Assembly (NCBI GenBank): GCA_944470555.2
Contig: OX104134.1
Coordinates: 48,730,691 to 48,794,690, forward strand
Reading direction: 5' to 3'
Source: Heterobilharzia americana
Lineage: Eukaryota; Platyhelminthes; Trematoda; Strigeidida; Schistosomatidae
Length of the DNA: 64,000 nucleotides
Shown here: in pieces, positions 47,828 to 58,596 of the stretch
How positions within the stretch are numbered: the stretch's first letter is position 1
Layout of the letters: every line of letters starts with the position of its first letter
Position numbers and translations under genes: made by a program
Notes under the pieces: generated by a model
Databases searched by the model: none
What the model saw: only the letters and a program-made list of their open reading frames with translations
What the model was told of the DNA's origin: nothing

Positions 47828-48756
47828 ATGTCGCATGTTATTGGTTGCACGAAATCGAAAAGTACTATAAAAAGGAGCAAACTGGAGACGGGTCGCTTCG
47901 TTTTTATGATGAGCGACGATACCGTCCAGAGTGTTGTAATGACGTCCCGAGTCAGTAACCTAACGCCTGATGCATGTCCACTTAATAAAAGGAACGTGCA
48001 AATCGCTGTTTCTGCTGACAGTCATTCAGAAGAATTCATTGCAAGAGACATCACAGGGGTATTCCAAGCTTTCTCTCCATTGGCTGAGGCGGGAGAATGA
48101 GCAGCACAATGTACCTGTGCAAAACTACATTCCACAATCAACTGCATCCCTCCTCCCATCTCGAGCCCAACTTTGAATGGCAGTTTTACTATTCAACGAT
48201 GAACAGCAATTCCACACTGTCCTCCGGTTTGTATGAGGAATTTTAGATGGTAGGATACCCACTCCGGTAGACTCAAGTACAGAACACTTCGCAGGCAAGT
48301 GTTTCAGATGGTTCTGAAGAAGGAATGGAATGGACGGCTGCAGCTGTGAGTATAACCATGGTGGCAGATGGTGGGAGACCAATAACTGCATTTGAAACAA
48401 TTTCGCAATCACTTATTACAATCATTACTCTTCCAGGCAATAGCTTAACCGTTGAACTGGACGCCAGTGTCAACCATCAAAGAGGGGCTATGGAGTTGGT
48501 CACTTGGAACTCTGAGGAGATGGACCATGTAGATGTAAACCAAGAGGAGGATTATATCTACAGAGGAGTTGGTGAGGTATGTTTCCTAAGCGATGCACCA
48601 ACCTCCATTCCCCGTGGCGGCACATGGATAGCACGCCGTTGTTATGCAACATTCCATATATTCTGCGCATGGAATCCACACCCAAGTAGCTTTTGTTTAG
48701 AATGCCCTGAATGTGGAGGTAATCCCTGGCAGGAAGGTACTATCGATGATAATTAG
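47828..48756 (+). other. Two adjacent ORFs of unknown nature (possible retrocopy or captured gene)
   Basis: A 90-codon ORF (47828-48100, ATG start, with MMSDDTVQSVVMTSRV and SADSHSEEFIARDITGVF) is followed in another frame by a 143-codon ORF (48325-48756, with VADGGRPITAFETISQSL, VNQEEDYIYRGVGEV and CLECPECGGNPW). The segment is visibly richer in G+C than the intron around it. An AATAAA lies at 48942. Neither peptide is recognised. It sits inside the long unc80 intron, between inverted repeats. It may be an old processed gene copy, a transposon remnant or chance. Confidence 0.35.
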
Positions 48757-49911
48757 AGGGATTTTCGTAAAAAAGGTAATTTGCATCGCTGACTCCCACA
48801 GTTGTACCCACTTTACTTTTATATTTCAGGTGAAGACAAACTGCACCAGAAGTGAATTTTTACTTCATGATGGAAAGTGAACGAACGAAGGCCCTTCTCA
48901 GGGCCATTCAAATGTGATTTCAATGACTCCTTTCTTTCAAATAAATAAGAAGTGATTATTCACACTTAAATGCTTGACTTATCGATCGAATGAATGCGTT
49001 ACAGAATATCAGATAATTAAAAAGTGCAGAAGGGAGAATGATAATACCACGAAATGTTTATTTCCACTCATTTCTGAAATATTATCAACTACGACTAATA
49101 CGCACTTTGATTACAACTCACTCATCAATATTTCATGAGGTTACTCAACTTAGTCGAAATTAATCTAGGGAAGAAAATTATTTCAAATAGATCACATTCA
49201 TTTAGTTTCTATTCTATGTTGAGCGATGCTCGCAAATCTTAGCAACTAGGTTAAAGCATTGTTTCGTTGCATATACGCCACGGTGATTAAATGAGTAATC
49301 AAATGAGACTTGGTCTATTTCAATGTTGACCCCAAGTTAACATCAACATCACTGTAAAACGTAAACATTTTGGTTACTAAGATGCTTCAATTATTTGCAA
49401 TATCCTCATGAGTAGCCTTAAATCTTGATGCATGTCAGTTAAAAGTACTCATCCCAATATTGAAATATGTAGAGAAATGTTGTTGAAAAAATGTGGCTTT
49501 AAATGACCTCAGTGAAAATCATCTTAAGCCATAAAAAATTTCAGGTAACATTATTTATGCTAGTCTTAGGAACTCAACATATACGTTGAAAGTAAAATGT
49601 TACCAGAGGCAGACTATTCTAACCTCAAGTAAAATCCTTGTTTCTTCAATCCTGAACAAAATATTAAATGCTCACATAGTATTTATAAGCCAATTTATTG
49701 CAGTTATTCGATTATAACAAGAATTCCGATTCAGTACCACTATTAAGAAGCATAGGAAATCAAAGAAATGCTGTCTCTTAATCACAACTGAAATGAAATA
49801 GTTTCCCCTCTGTCATGCTTCAACTTGAACAGCAAATAGACTCTCAATAAAAAGTTCGTAGTGAAGAGTACATGGTAGCAATTTCTAGTCAACATAAAGT
49901 TTGCCTATATG

Positions 49912-50037
49912 AACGTGATTACTTAGTACTTGTTTTCGAAGACCACCTCAGTGTTGGTCAGAACTACCAAGGCAGAGTAATCAGTTTCTCACCAAGATTA
50001 TCCTCAAAATTACAGCTAGCAGTGTATTGAAGGTATC
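49912..50037 (-). repeat. Dispersed repeat, right copy of an inverted pair
   Basis: This is the reverse complement of 46688-46808 with moderate divergence. This copy continues outward for about another 100 bp without a clear partner on the left. Confidence 0.75.
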
Positions 50038-50559
50038 CTGACCAACAGTGGACAGGATGGTTTGAAAAAACTTGGGCACCAAGTTAGTATGATTCATTGT
50101 ACAAGGTGTATTTTTACTTGTATAGTCCCTGCCAATGTCAGATTCACACTCTTGAAGAGGATCTTCCTAGCAAGATCGAAACGTTGAGGATTTATACAAA
50201 ATATTTGTTTATTTTGTGATTTGTTCTAATATATTACGCCCGGATTATACACGTAAAAATGCACCTTATGCAATGTAGCAGCGTATTCCTACAAGGATTT
50301 AAATATATCGATGAAAAGATTGTATATTGCCGAATGGGATAATATATAATAAGTACATTTCAAATGAAAAGTTTAAAAACAATGGTAAATTGTTAAGAAA
50401 ATATTCCGACTGTTGGTGTGATCATGGGCAGCAATTTTGTTCGAATTACTACCAAAATAAGAACTTATTATTATGTGCAAACTTTCAATTAATAAATTTA
50501 AGATTTAGATTTTTCTGCAAACCTCATTTACAGTATTAAATTACACCCAATACAAATTG

Positions 50560-50745
50560 ATCTCGGCGACTACCAGGACGCGCTCTTCGTTCTACTTGGG
50601 ACTCGTCAGCTGGATGTAGCAGGACCCCAGTCAGTGATGTGTTTCCCACTGTGGATCGAACACAGTACCCATGGCTTAAGCAGGCAGAGCCTTATTCACT
50701 AAGCCGAGTACCAATTAGAACAAAACACCAGTCCTGGAGTCTTCT
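50560..50745 (-). repeat. Sm-alpha-like SINE with hammerhead core
   Basis: The minus strand carries CGGCTTAGTGAATAAGG (A box) and GTGTTCGATCC (B box, 50652-50662, close to consensus). The ribozyme block follows 3' of the tRNA-like head, as in the Sm-alpha family. Confidence 0.78.
50570..50616 (-). ncRNA. Hammerhead ribozyme remnant
   Basis: Minus strand: CTGACGA core, stem II GTCC/GAAC with one mismatch, GAAG in place of GAAA, palindrome AGCGCG-like, cleavage triplet GTC, and stem I CCAG/CTGG. The changed GAAA box probably abolishes activity. Confidence 0.65.
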
Positions 50746-53268
50746 GTTAGTCACCGAGATCAACGTTACATCATGAATCAACAATAGTATCAAGGTATCC
50801 GCATAGGAGCCCATATACCAACAGAGGTCGAGCAATTCAGCCCTGTATAACAACAGGAAATTACAATTATCACAACAACAATTACACTAAATTCATTTTG
50901 AAACAGGCTCCCTGAAACACAACATTGTCATTACAGAATTAAATTCTCCATAAATTTTAAATTCATTTTGGATTTAATCGTTGCTTAAGTTGCTTAATCT
51001 ATGGCCTCACCTACAAAAGCTCAGAGGAAAAGACTGCCATATTATATTTTGAAAATTGTTCTACAGTTTATTCTCTCTAATAACACCGAATACGTCACAA
51101 TTTTAAAGTGAAAGGTAGCTGTGTCAGAGAAATAGTCGTTCACTATACTACCATCCTGACTGTGTGTAGTATTTTTTCTACCTTCTACAACCAAACGAGG
51201 CAATACTGGTTAGCACACTGCAACAGACACCTTATGGAACATCCTGCATAACTCGCTCTATAGGATCAGTTACATTTAAAAGTACTGACTGGTATGGACT
51301 TAAGAGGAATCCTGTCCCTCAACCATATTATTAAGATACACCTAGTTGTAAAGCATAGAATGACTGTCAGGAACGTCTCTCTCAGGGATCTTTGTCGCAT
51401 GTTAGTGATCCTGGCAGTGAGATCATATCCCTTAAACTGTATGACGTGAAAATGTTTTCTCTTCATGCAAGTGAAATTAGTAGATCTCTCAACTTTTCTT
51501 CCTATATTATTCGAAATAAAATTCTCTGGGTATTCAATTTCCTAAAAAACGTTTCCCAGTTTATGTAGCTGTTATTAGATTTTTATGTCTCATCGTATCA
51601 TCCTTGTTTTGTCTGTCAAACACCAAATCAAGTTTTTCTGCAGCAGAGAGATGAAATGTAGAGGTGTGCTTATTTTCCCTTGCCTAATGAAGCTCAAAGG
51701 AAACTAATTGTTGGTGTTAAATATTGGTAGTAAATCGGCAGGAAGTCCAACTTGACCTAAGTTTCGTGTTTGTTGACACTCTGAAAGCCACTTACGCACC
51801 CTCAAGACAACTTAAGTTACTGATGGCACTGAAGACTAGATAATATGAGATTGATAACTGTGGGGTCACCAATCAATGTTTATCATTAACTGTTACAGCA
51901 CTGAAGTCAGCAGTCACTTCTGTGACTGCAGTAATAAGTAACTTGGGATGGGATCAATTAGGGGAACATTACTTCCGTCTAGGTTTCAGATTAGCCTTAC
52001 TGAGGATCTCCAACGCCTGTGAAACCTAGGTCAAGCATAGTTTCTTGTTAATTGACTTCTAACATCTAATACCAAATGCAGTGTTCCGTAGTATTGTGTC
52101 AATTAGCTTGGTGGTCATGTTGCAAACTTGGTCGATATGTGTTGTTTAACACAGCTCTAAGAACAAGATAGCTACATCGGTTATCCATTAATGCTCAATT
52201 TTTGTAGAATTGTTCTGCTCAAATAATGGTAAAAATTATTCAATCTTTCATACAGGCCAGGTTGATTGTGTCAGAAAGCTTCCAAATGAGTGGCAAACTA
52301 TGTTTTGGGAAACGTTTATGATACATATATTTTTTAAACAGCGGCGATTTTTTTTCTCATCAGTGATATTAACACTTCATCCTGTCCTGCTGGTTTGTAA
52401 ACACCTTCCTCAAGTCAATAACCAAGAGGTGAACATTTTGTTCAAAACTAACAACTACACTCTTTGTCGTTTCGGTGTGAGTTTCTGCCTCATAAATGGC
52501 TTTTACTATTAGACTGTCCGACTGCCGTGCACAACTCTCTAACTTAAAAGTATTTTATTCAGTAGCGTTTTTACAATCACCTTGAAATTTGTCAGTTTAG
52601 TCTCACTGTCGTTCAGGTTGATAGATGTGAACTCCAAAACCGGAGGGCTTATAAGCTTGTTAACCGGATGAGTAGGATTTTGTTTCGTCTGTTAATTTTC
52701 ACTGTACATAGAATATCTACATACCTGCTGACACACAGCACAAAGAATGTGTTTATCACTTAAGTAAACAAACCTATCGGTATTTCGCCTGCATACGGCT
52801 CGTTGTAGTATTGTTTCACCATAATATCCAATGTGTATGAATTGTTTGACGCATGTTTTTACCAAAGTTTATTTTGGAGACTATTTTAAAAGTTGTATTG
52901 TACAAACACAGTTATCACCAATATGGAGTGCTTAAATCCTATGGTATGCAAATGTTATTTGATTCCTGGTGGCAGTTCGTGTAATCTGAACGACCACTGG
53001 ATGCATGTGTTAACTGATTTTCTGCTCCATTCAGCTTAGAAACCTATTAGCGGTATTTTGACGGAGAACTTCAAGTTTTCTCTTTCGAAATCATTAATCT
53101 GAAAAGCGGCATTTTATATTACTGCATTTATCAATGGGTGTTCACTCGTTTTTAAGTAAAAAATAGTGGTTGACAATCTTTTTACGCTTGATCATATAAC
53201 TCTTGAAACAAAATCATTATGTTTTATATTCAGCTTGATTTCATGTAAACATTCCTGTCTTTTTGTAG

Positions 53269-53487
53269 GGGTCAGAGAGCAGTGGATTATATTCCAATCA
53301 AAACTTAGGTTGCTATGCTGCTAATTCTACCCAGCAAACCTTGACTCTACAACCTCCCAAAGCCACACCAGAGTGCATGGATGACGAGGAAGAAGTTAGT
53401 GAAAAGTCAGCTTCAGAAAACACAAGAACTGCACCAACGACAAATACGACGAAAACAACGTCACCCAGTGCGGATGCACAGAAGCCA
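53269..53487 (+). CDS. unc80: UNC80 homologue, linker exon
   Basis: The acceptor TTTTTGTAG and donor GTAAGT bound exactly 73 codons in phase 0 on both sides, the phase required by the exons before and after. The peptide (SSGLYSNQNLGCYAANSTQQ, DDEEEVSEK, TNTTKTTSP) is Ser/Thr/Gln/Glu-rich and low in complexity. This fits the poorly conserved linker of UNC80 at this place, so the call rests on splice signals and phase rather than sequence match. Confidence 0.6.
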
Positions 53488-54939
53488 GTAAGTTAACAGA
53501 CAATAAAAAGATGAGGGGGATGACAAACAAATAATATGTTTTTCATCTATCATTTGACTTGAAAAATGAATTGTTAGGGCTACAATTTTGAAGAAAACCG
53601 AGCATCATCTTGAAACTTGATGTCTATCATCACTAAACTGATGGTGGATAGAAATGCAATTGGTTTTTGGCTGGAGAAAGTGCATCAAACATTTTCAAAA
53701 TTTTAACAATTTAATTACAACTTCATTTAGAACGTGATTTACGATCGAATTTCATGTTGAAAAGTTTGGTTACATTTAATTACGGCGAAGATTGAGAGGT
53801 TTTAGTCAAGACAGTCAATAGAACGCTGTGGTTCTACGCTTGCTACCGCGTGTCAATACTCTAATAATTTTTTTGAAGTAAGGTACAGAGCACCACAAGT
53901 CAGCACTAATGACTAAACAATGTAATAATTTTCACCATTCCTCAACTGATTATTGTGCATTTTACGTGTAAGCCAATTCAAAATAAATATCTAGAATCAT
54001 AGCCAAAGGTAGGCCAGACGTGACTAAGAAGCATGTACTTCAAAGTTAACTTCAAAACGCTCAAAAGACATATCCGGCAGATACGTTAACTTTCATTATT
54101 TAACCATTTGGAGTCTCTGTATGGAAATTATCAGTTAGGCTAGGCAGTTAAGGATAAATAAACATGGTTCTCCTGAGTTATCTCGGAAACAACTGACTTC
54201 TAGTTAAGATCAGAATTTTTATATTCAGTTTCTGCAGTATAACAAATCTCTAGCTCTACTCTAATGATGTCTGTATTGTAGGATTGCGCACTAGTTTTCC
54301 CATGTGGAAATGATGAGAAATTGTACTGTCAAACCCACTTCCAACAAAAATAGATTGTAATCTTTTATACAACAAGCATTCAAGAAACTCATATAGTTCA
54401 TACAACTCAGGCAGTTAAAACATTTAAATTACAAAGTAGATGGACCTATTTTAAAAGAACACGAAGTCAGCCATAATAGCCCATGTGGAAATAACCAGTC
54501 AGATTGTAATTACGCATACAACTGTTGTTTCATATGCTGAACAGCTAGTAAGAATCTAAATACAGGACTTTCTGTTTTATACGTTGTAAACGGAAGGTGG
54601 TAACTCTAATAGCTAAACTGGGGTGGAATAGCACTATCCATCATTTTTTGCTTTTCATTCATCTATTAAAGGTTATTACATTTTCACTGTCATAAGATGC
54701 TTTGACAGATGGGTATTCCAGGTATTTCCTAGATATCCATGATAAAACACGTCTTTCCGCTATATATGTGAAAAATATACTGATAAAGCTACTGGTTTAA
54801 TGATTGACACATAATGATTCACTGTATGCAACCTCTGTATTTCGTTAGATAAATAATTTTGTTGGATGTGAACCAAACTTTGGTTGTACATCTTTAATAA
54901 TTGCGGACTTCGGGAGCATTAATTTAAGTTTTTAATGCG

Positions 54940-55112
54940 TTGAAAGTGGCCTAGTGGATAACGCCACGGCGTTTGAGGAGATAGGTCCCGGGTTTAAGTC
55001 CTAGTGAGAACAACACGACTCACTGTGAGGCAGGTACATTCATCTGACGAGTCCCAAATAGGACGAAAAGCGCATCCTAGGTTCCACTGCTAGCCCCTAT
55101 CCATTATTAAAA
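54940..55112 (+). repeat. Sm-alpha-like SINE with hammerhead core (best copy)
   Basis: tggcctagtggataacg (A box, 54948 onward) and gggtttaagtcct (B box, 54990 onward) form a tRNA-like head. The hammerhead block and the tail ccactgctagcccctatccattattaa follow. The order tRNA head, ribozyme, tail is that of schistosome Sm-alpha SINEs. Confidence 0.85.
55038..55090 (+). ncRNA. Hammerhead ribozyme, intact core boxes
   Basis: CTGACGA (55044-55050), perfect stem II GTCC/GGAC with loop CAAATA, GAAA (55065-55068), short palindrome AGCGCA and cleavage triplet ATC (55074-55076). Stem I pairs poorly (wobble and mismatches), so activity is doubtful although the catalytic boxes match the consensus. Confidence 0.75.
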
Positions 55113-55144
55113 TCATAACATCGGATTTTTCTTTTTGTATAGTT

Positions 55145-55325
55145 CTGGGGAAGTATATCGCATTCTCATTCTCCCTTTCTCTTTTTGAGTACTTTATATC
55201 TCTTTGACTGGATTTTATTTTCTTCATCTTCCACTTCACTGCCTTTTTACTGAATGTACTGATATGAGGTGTTGCAACTTGAACCGTTACGCAGTAATGC
55301 CTGGTCTTATGTTGATTTGGATATC
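55145..55325 (+). mobile_element. RTE 3'-end fragment
   Basis: gatatgaggtgttgcaac, gaaccgttacgcagtaatgc and ctggtcttatg match the 3' untranslated end of the complete-length RTE element (7220-7275) in order. It is a severely 5'-truncated copy lying about 35 bp downstream of the SINE on the same strand. Confidence 0.8.
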
Positions 55326-56286
55326 GCAATAACAAAGATTATTAAATCTTGCACATCATTCCTTAGCATTTGATTTTAACGGGAAAATAACTTTTTTAGT
55401 GGACAAATTGAATATTCGGTCTCCAGGCTAGTGTATTCATGTTTGAGCAATACTAGGAAATTCCCATTGGTTCCGTTCGATTGTTTATTTGTTCTGATAA
55501 ACTTCGATAAGATCATATAAAAATAAACTCTAATACACAGTGTTAGGAAAGTCCATTTGTGACTCAAAATAGTTGTTGATTGGTGAATTTTTCATGAAAT
55601 TCAGAGAAATACCGAAAAACGAACAGTGTTAATTCTCTACTCTGGCTCTTACAAAGCAATTTACTTTTCTTTTGGTTTGGATAGCTTTACTTACAATCAC
55701 TTCTTATTCGTGGTTTTCTTTAAAGATCCTATATCTTGGCCATACGTTCCATTCAACGTTACTAGTTGTTTCTTAATAAACAAGTCATTAGATAAAAAGA
55801 AAACCAATAGTATCTATTTGTGTGCATGTTTAACACAATTGTGTTCAAGACTTAAGCGTTGACTAACATCGAAACCAGTTTTCGCATCATCACTGCTAAT
55901 CTGCCAGTAATATTCTTTTGTTGAAGAATCAAAACGTAAGATATGAGGAGAAAGACGGTGACTCACTGTTTTGCGAAAGCTTCAGGCAACTATCTGTTCA
56001 TGTCATCAGCAACAGTCTGTAACTAGTAGACTCATGAAAGGCCTCTCGAATTTTAAGTGACTCATCTACTACGACTGTGGGTACTTTTCCTTTAGTTTTT
56101 TCTTCAATAATTTGACTGACTTCCTTCATTTTTCTGGTTTATTTGACATAAAAGTTCTCTTGTCTAATTTGCATCAAAATGTCATCTTATCATTTAGAAA
56201 AACCAATGAACAATTATTAGCTGTCTGTGAAAGATAGTCTACTAAACCAAGAGGCTTGAAATATGATTCCTTTATTTGTTTGACAG

Positions 56287-56699
56287 GAACAAGTACATGT
56301 AGCTCCGGGCTACGAAAGCATTCAGAAATTTTTAAACTCACTTACTGATCCATATAAGCAGTTATCCGAAAGGCTGAAGTATTCAACAATTGATAATGAA
56401 TATATTCAACCGGCATTTGGCTCCAACTGTATGCTGGCTACACATTGTGATCTAGCTGTCATACGGTGCTTATTCTGCCCTGAATGGTGTGAATCTGGTA
56501 TCTATTGGTCACTATGCTATTTATTCAATCGTCTATTACAAATACGCTCAGAATGGTTAAAAACTAAACTGAATAGTCGTAATCTATTCAAGTTACACAG
56601 AAGCAATCTACCTTCTGGTCGTTTATTTAAATGGGCACCAGGGTTATGGCCACCAGTGTCATCAAATCAAGCACGAATTAGTCAAATCACTGGGACATG
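56287..56699 (+). CDS. unc80: UNC80 homologue, conserved exon
   Basis: After the acceptor GACAG the phase-0 frame reads EQVHVAPGYESIQKFLNSL, then ATHCDLAVIRCLFCPEWCESGIYWSLCYLFNRLLQI. This matches the UNC80 block YFDVAVLRCLLQPHWSEEG.QWSL.YYL.RL. The tail (LHRSNLPSGRLFKWAPGLWPP) is less conserved. The frame meets a stop just after a GTGAGA donor at 56700, two bases into a codon. A 44-nt intron restores a long open frame to the next exon. Confidence 0.85.
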
Positions 56700-56743
56700 G
56701 TGAGAGAAATTCGGAGTTTTTCATTGCCAAACATATCATCAAG
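56700..56743 (+). other. Predicted 44-nt micro-intron in unc80
   Basis: It begins GTGAGA and ends ATCAAG. Removing it avoids the stop at 56701 and joins phase 2 correctly to the following frame, which then agrees in phase with the exon at 62458. Without it the gene would carry a frameshift here. Confidence 0.6.
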
Positions 56744-56817
56744 GCATGTTTTGAATCCCTTTCATTGTAATTCTTCTGAACAGTCAAGTCAAGAATGTAG
56801 AGAAGATAAGAGAACCG
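56744..56817 (+). CDS. unc80: UNC80 homologue, small exon
   Basis: 74 nt reading HVLNPFHCNSSEQSSQECRE and ending DKRT plus one base before donor GTGAGT (56818). The leftover base fits the two bases at the start of the exon at 62458, forming a Gly codon. The peptide is polar and not conserved, so the call depends on splice signals and phase. Confidence 0.55.
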
Positions 56818-57740
56818 GTGAGTTTCATGTTTTACTTCTTTTTAGTTTTCAGTACTTATTTTTGAAATAGATGATTTTATATGTTGTACTGTTTCTGCCA
56901 AAACAGGTCAGGTGCTGCCTATGACACCTCTAAATGCTCGTTTCAGCTTTTTGCAGTTTCTTCAGTTATGTACAGCTGGGTAATCCATAATAGGTGGATA
57001 GTGTTTATCTTGCTAGAAGGATTTTAGGGTGTAATCAACCCTAAAATTTACTGGATTTCTCATATCTCCACCAAACGATCAAGAGTGTACGGCTCATATC
57101 ACTGAAAATCCACTCACTAAAAGATCCAGCATCTCAATAGGAGTAACTATGAATATTTATTTCGCAGGAAAACAAGGATTATTGACGACGAAGAAAACCA
57201 CTTCGCTTCTCTTTGGAGTTTGTTTTTCAAGATTCTATTTTACTACATATTATAGTTTGTTAATGTATTTTAGTATTCTGGTAGGATAAGAAACTATCAA
57301 TAACAACCGTGTTGAGGAAGTTACATCCAGAAAGTATAACCTTTGTCAGGAATGATGTTCAGTAACAAAAACTCAGGTGTTCAGGAAGCTCGTTTAGAAT
57401 GGCCATAAGGTGGGAAATCATTGGTCACTTTATTAATAGCAGCTGTAACCATTATGAATTATTGAATGCCCACTGAGCTTTGTTGTTAAAATTGATAAGT
57501 TTGCAGTGTGCTGCTTAAAAGATTATAAATTAAAAAAGTTTCTGTTTAAGAAATACTCGAGGGAAGTTTACTTGTTCGATTGGTATCAGTTATCGTCTTA
57601 TGTGCAGGCTAAAATTCATTTCTGATCAACACTGGTACGAACTTTCAAAAAATCACTCCGAAATTCCAAAATTACTTGGTTGGATAATTTTCATCATGGA
57701 CTGGTATCAGTTGGGGAACCGTTGAAAATCTGGGAGCACT

Positions 57741-57778
57741 GGACAGCTGTTTCGTCCTAGTATGGGACTTCTCAGCTG
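57741..57778 (-). ncRNA. Hammerhead ribozyme remnant, left arm
   Basis: Minus strand: CTGAGAAG (one change from CTGANGA), perfect stem II GTCC/GGAC with loop CATACTA, intact GAAA, palindrome CAGCTG and cleavage triplet GTC. The core change probably blocks cleavage. Confidence 0.65.
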
Positions 57779-57857
57779 TACGCACCCACAACCCGGCTAG
57801 AGATCGAACTCAAGACCTTCAGGCTTCACGGCGGACGCGTTAACTATTCAGCATATT

Positions 57858-57895
57858 GCTGAGGAGTCCCATACTAGGACAAAACAGATGTCCAG
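57858..57895 (+). ncRNA. Hammerhead ribozyme remnant, right arm
   Basis: Plus strand: CTGAGGA (consensus), perfect stem II GTCC/GGAC, but AAAA in place of GAAA, then CAGATG and GTC. It carries a different core lesion from the left arm. Confidence 0.65.
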
Positions 57896-58133
57896 TGCTC
57901 CCAGGTTTTCAATGGTTCCCCAACTGATGTCAGTCCATGATGAATACTACTAAATTAAAAATCCGCATTCCTCTCAAAAATGAATAATTTTCACCGTTTA
58001 TCTATGATATAATACGTACAATGATGAGTGTATACAAGTTATAAACCTTAGTGTCTATCCTACTCACTTGGTTAGATTGTTATAGTCTGCTGTTTGTGTA
58101 CCCATTTTCTTATTTAACACACATATGGGGGAA

Positions 58134-58251
58134 TTTAAAGGCCACGCTAGCAACTGCTGAAATAACTAACCCATAAGGTTTCAGTATTTCGGCTAGAAAA
58201 ATACAGAAGCCTAATTGGTTTTCTCAGCAGTTGCTACGGTCGCCTTTAAAG
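58134..58251. repeat. 118-bp imperfect palindrome
   Basis: tttaaaggc...tagcaactgctga at the left is mirrored by tcagcagttgcta...gcctttaaa at the right, and pairing continues toward the centre (ggtttcagtattt against aaatacagaagcc). The small foldback resembles a MITE. Confidence 0.8.
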
Positions 58252-58596
58252 TAATTTTACTTCTTAAATAGAGTAATAAGTTAAAACCTCTTTTCGTGCG
58301 GGTACTGATATGAATGAAAAATAATACTACCCATTCGTCTCAATTATTCAGTAGCGATCTGAACTTCTATAGAATAAGCAGAAGCAATAAATTATCGTAT
58401 TTAAATCATCAACACATTGGAATAGAATTATATTTTGAGGAAAATGACAAACATCATGACTGACACCAGAAATTTATATAAAAGAACATTATAGTAGAAT
58501 AGCTCTCATCATCAGCTCAAAATCACAGACGTATTTTTTCTGTTTAAATATCCTAGTTTTATTAACCTGCATCGTTTTCTTATGATCATTATTTAT

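Larger units (their letters stand above)
42029..53268 (+). other. unc80 intron (11.2 kb)
   Basis: It runs from GTGAGT to TTTTGTAG and the phases agree on both sides. It contains the RTE relic at 44755, an inverted repeat pair (46688 and 49912) around a GC-richer ORF segment (47828-48756), and a ribozyme SINE at 50560. Elsewhere it is AT-rich with nothing recognised. A missed small exon inside is possible. Confidence 0.65.
53488..56286 (+). other. unc80 intron (2.8 kb)
   Basis: GTAAGT to TTTGACAG, phase 0. It contains the ribozyme SINE at 54940 and an RTE 3'-end fragment at 55145. The rest is AT-rich with nothing recognised. Confidence 0.7.
57691..57943. repeat. Large inverted repeat: head-to-head hammerhead SINE segments
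   Basis: Arms 57691-57776 and 57858-57943 (86 bp each) are reverse complements with roughly 90% identity, separated by 81 bp. The spacer carries the tRNA-like head of the minus-strand copy (GAGTTCGATCTCTAG near the B-box position). Each arm contains a hammerhead-like block. Confidence 0.85.
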
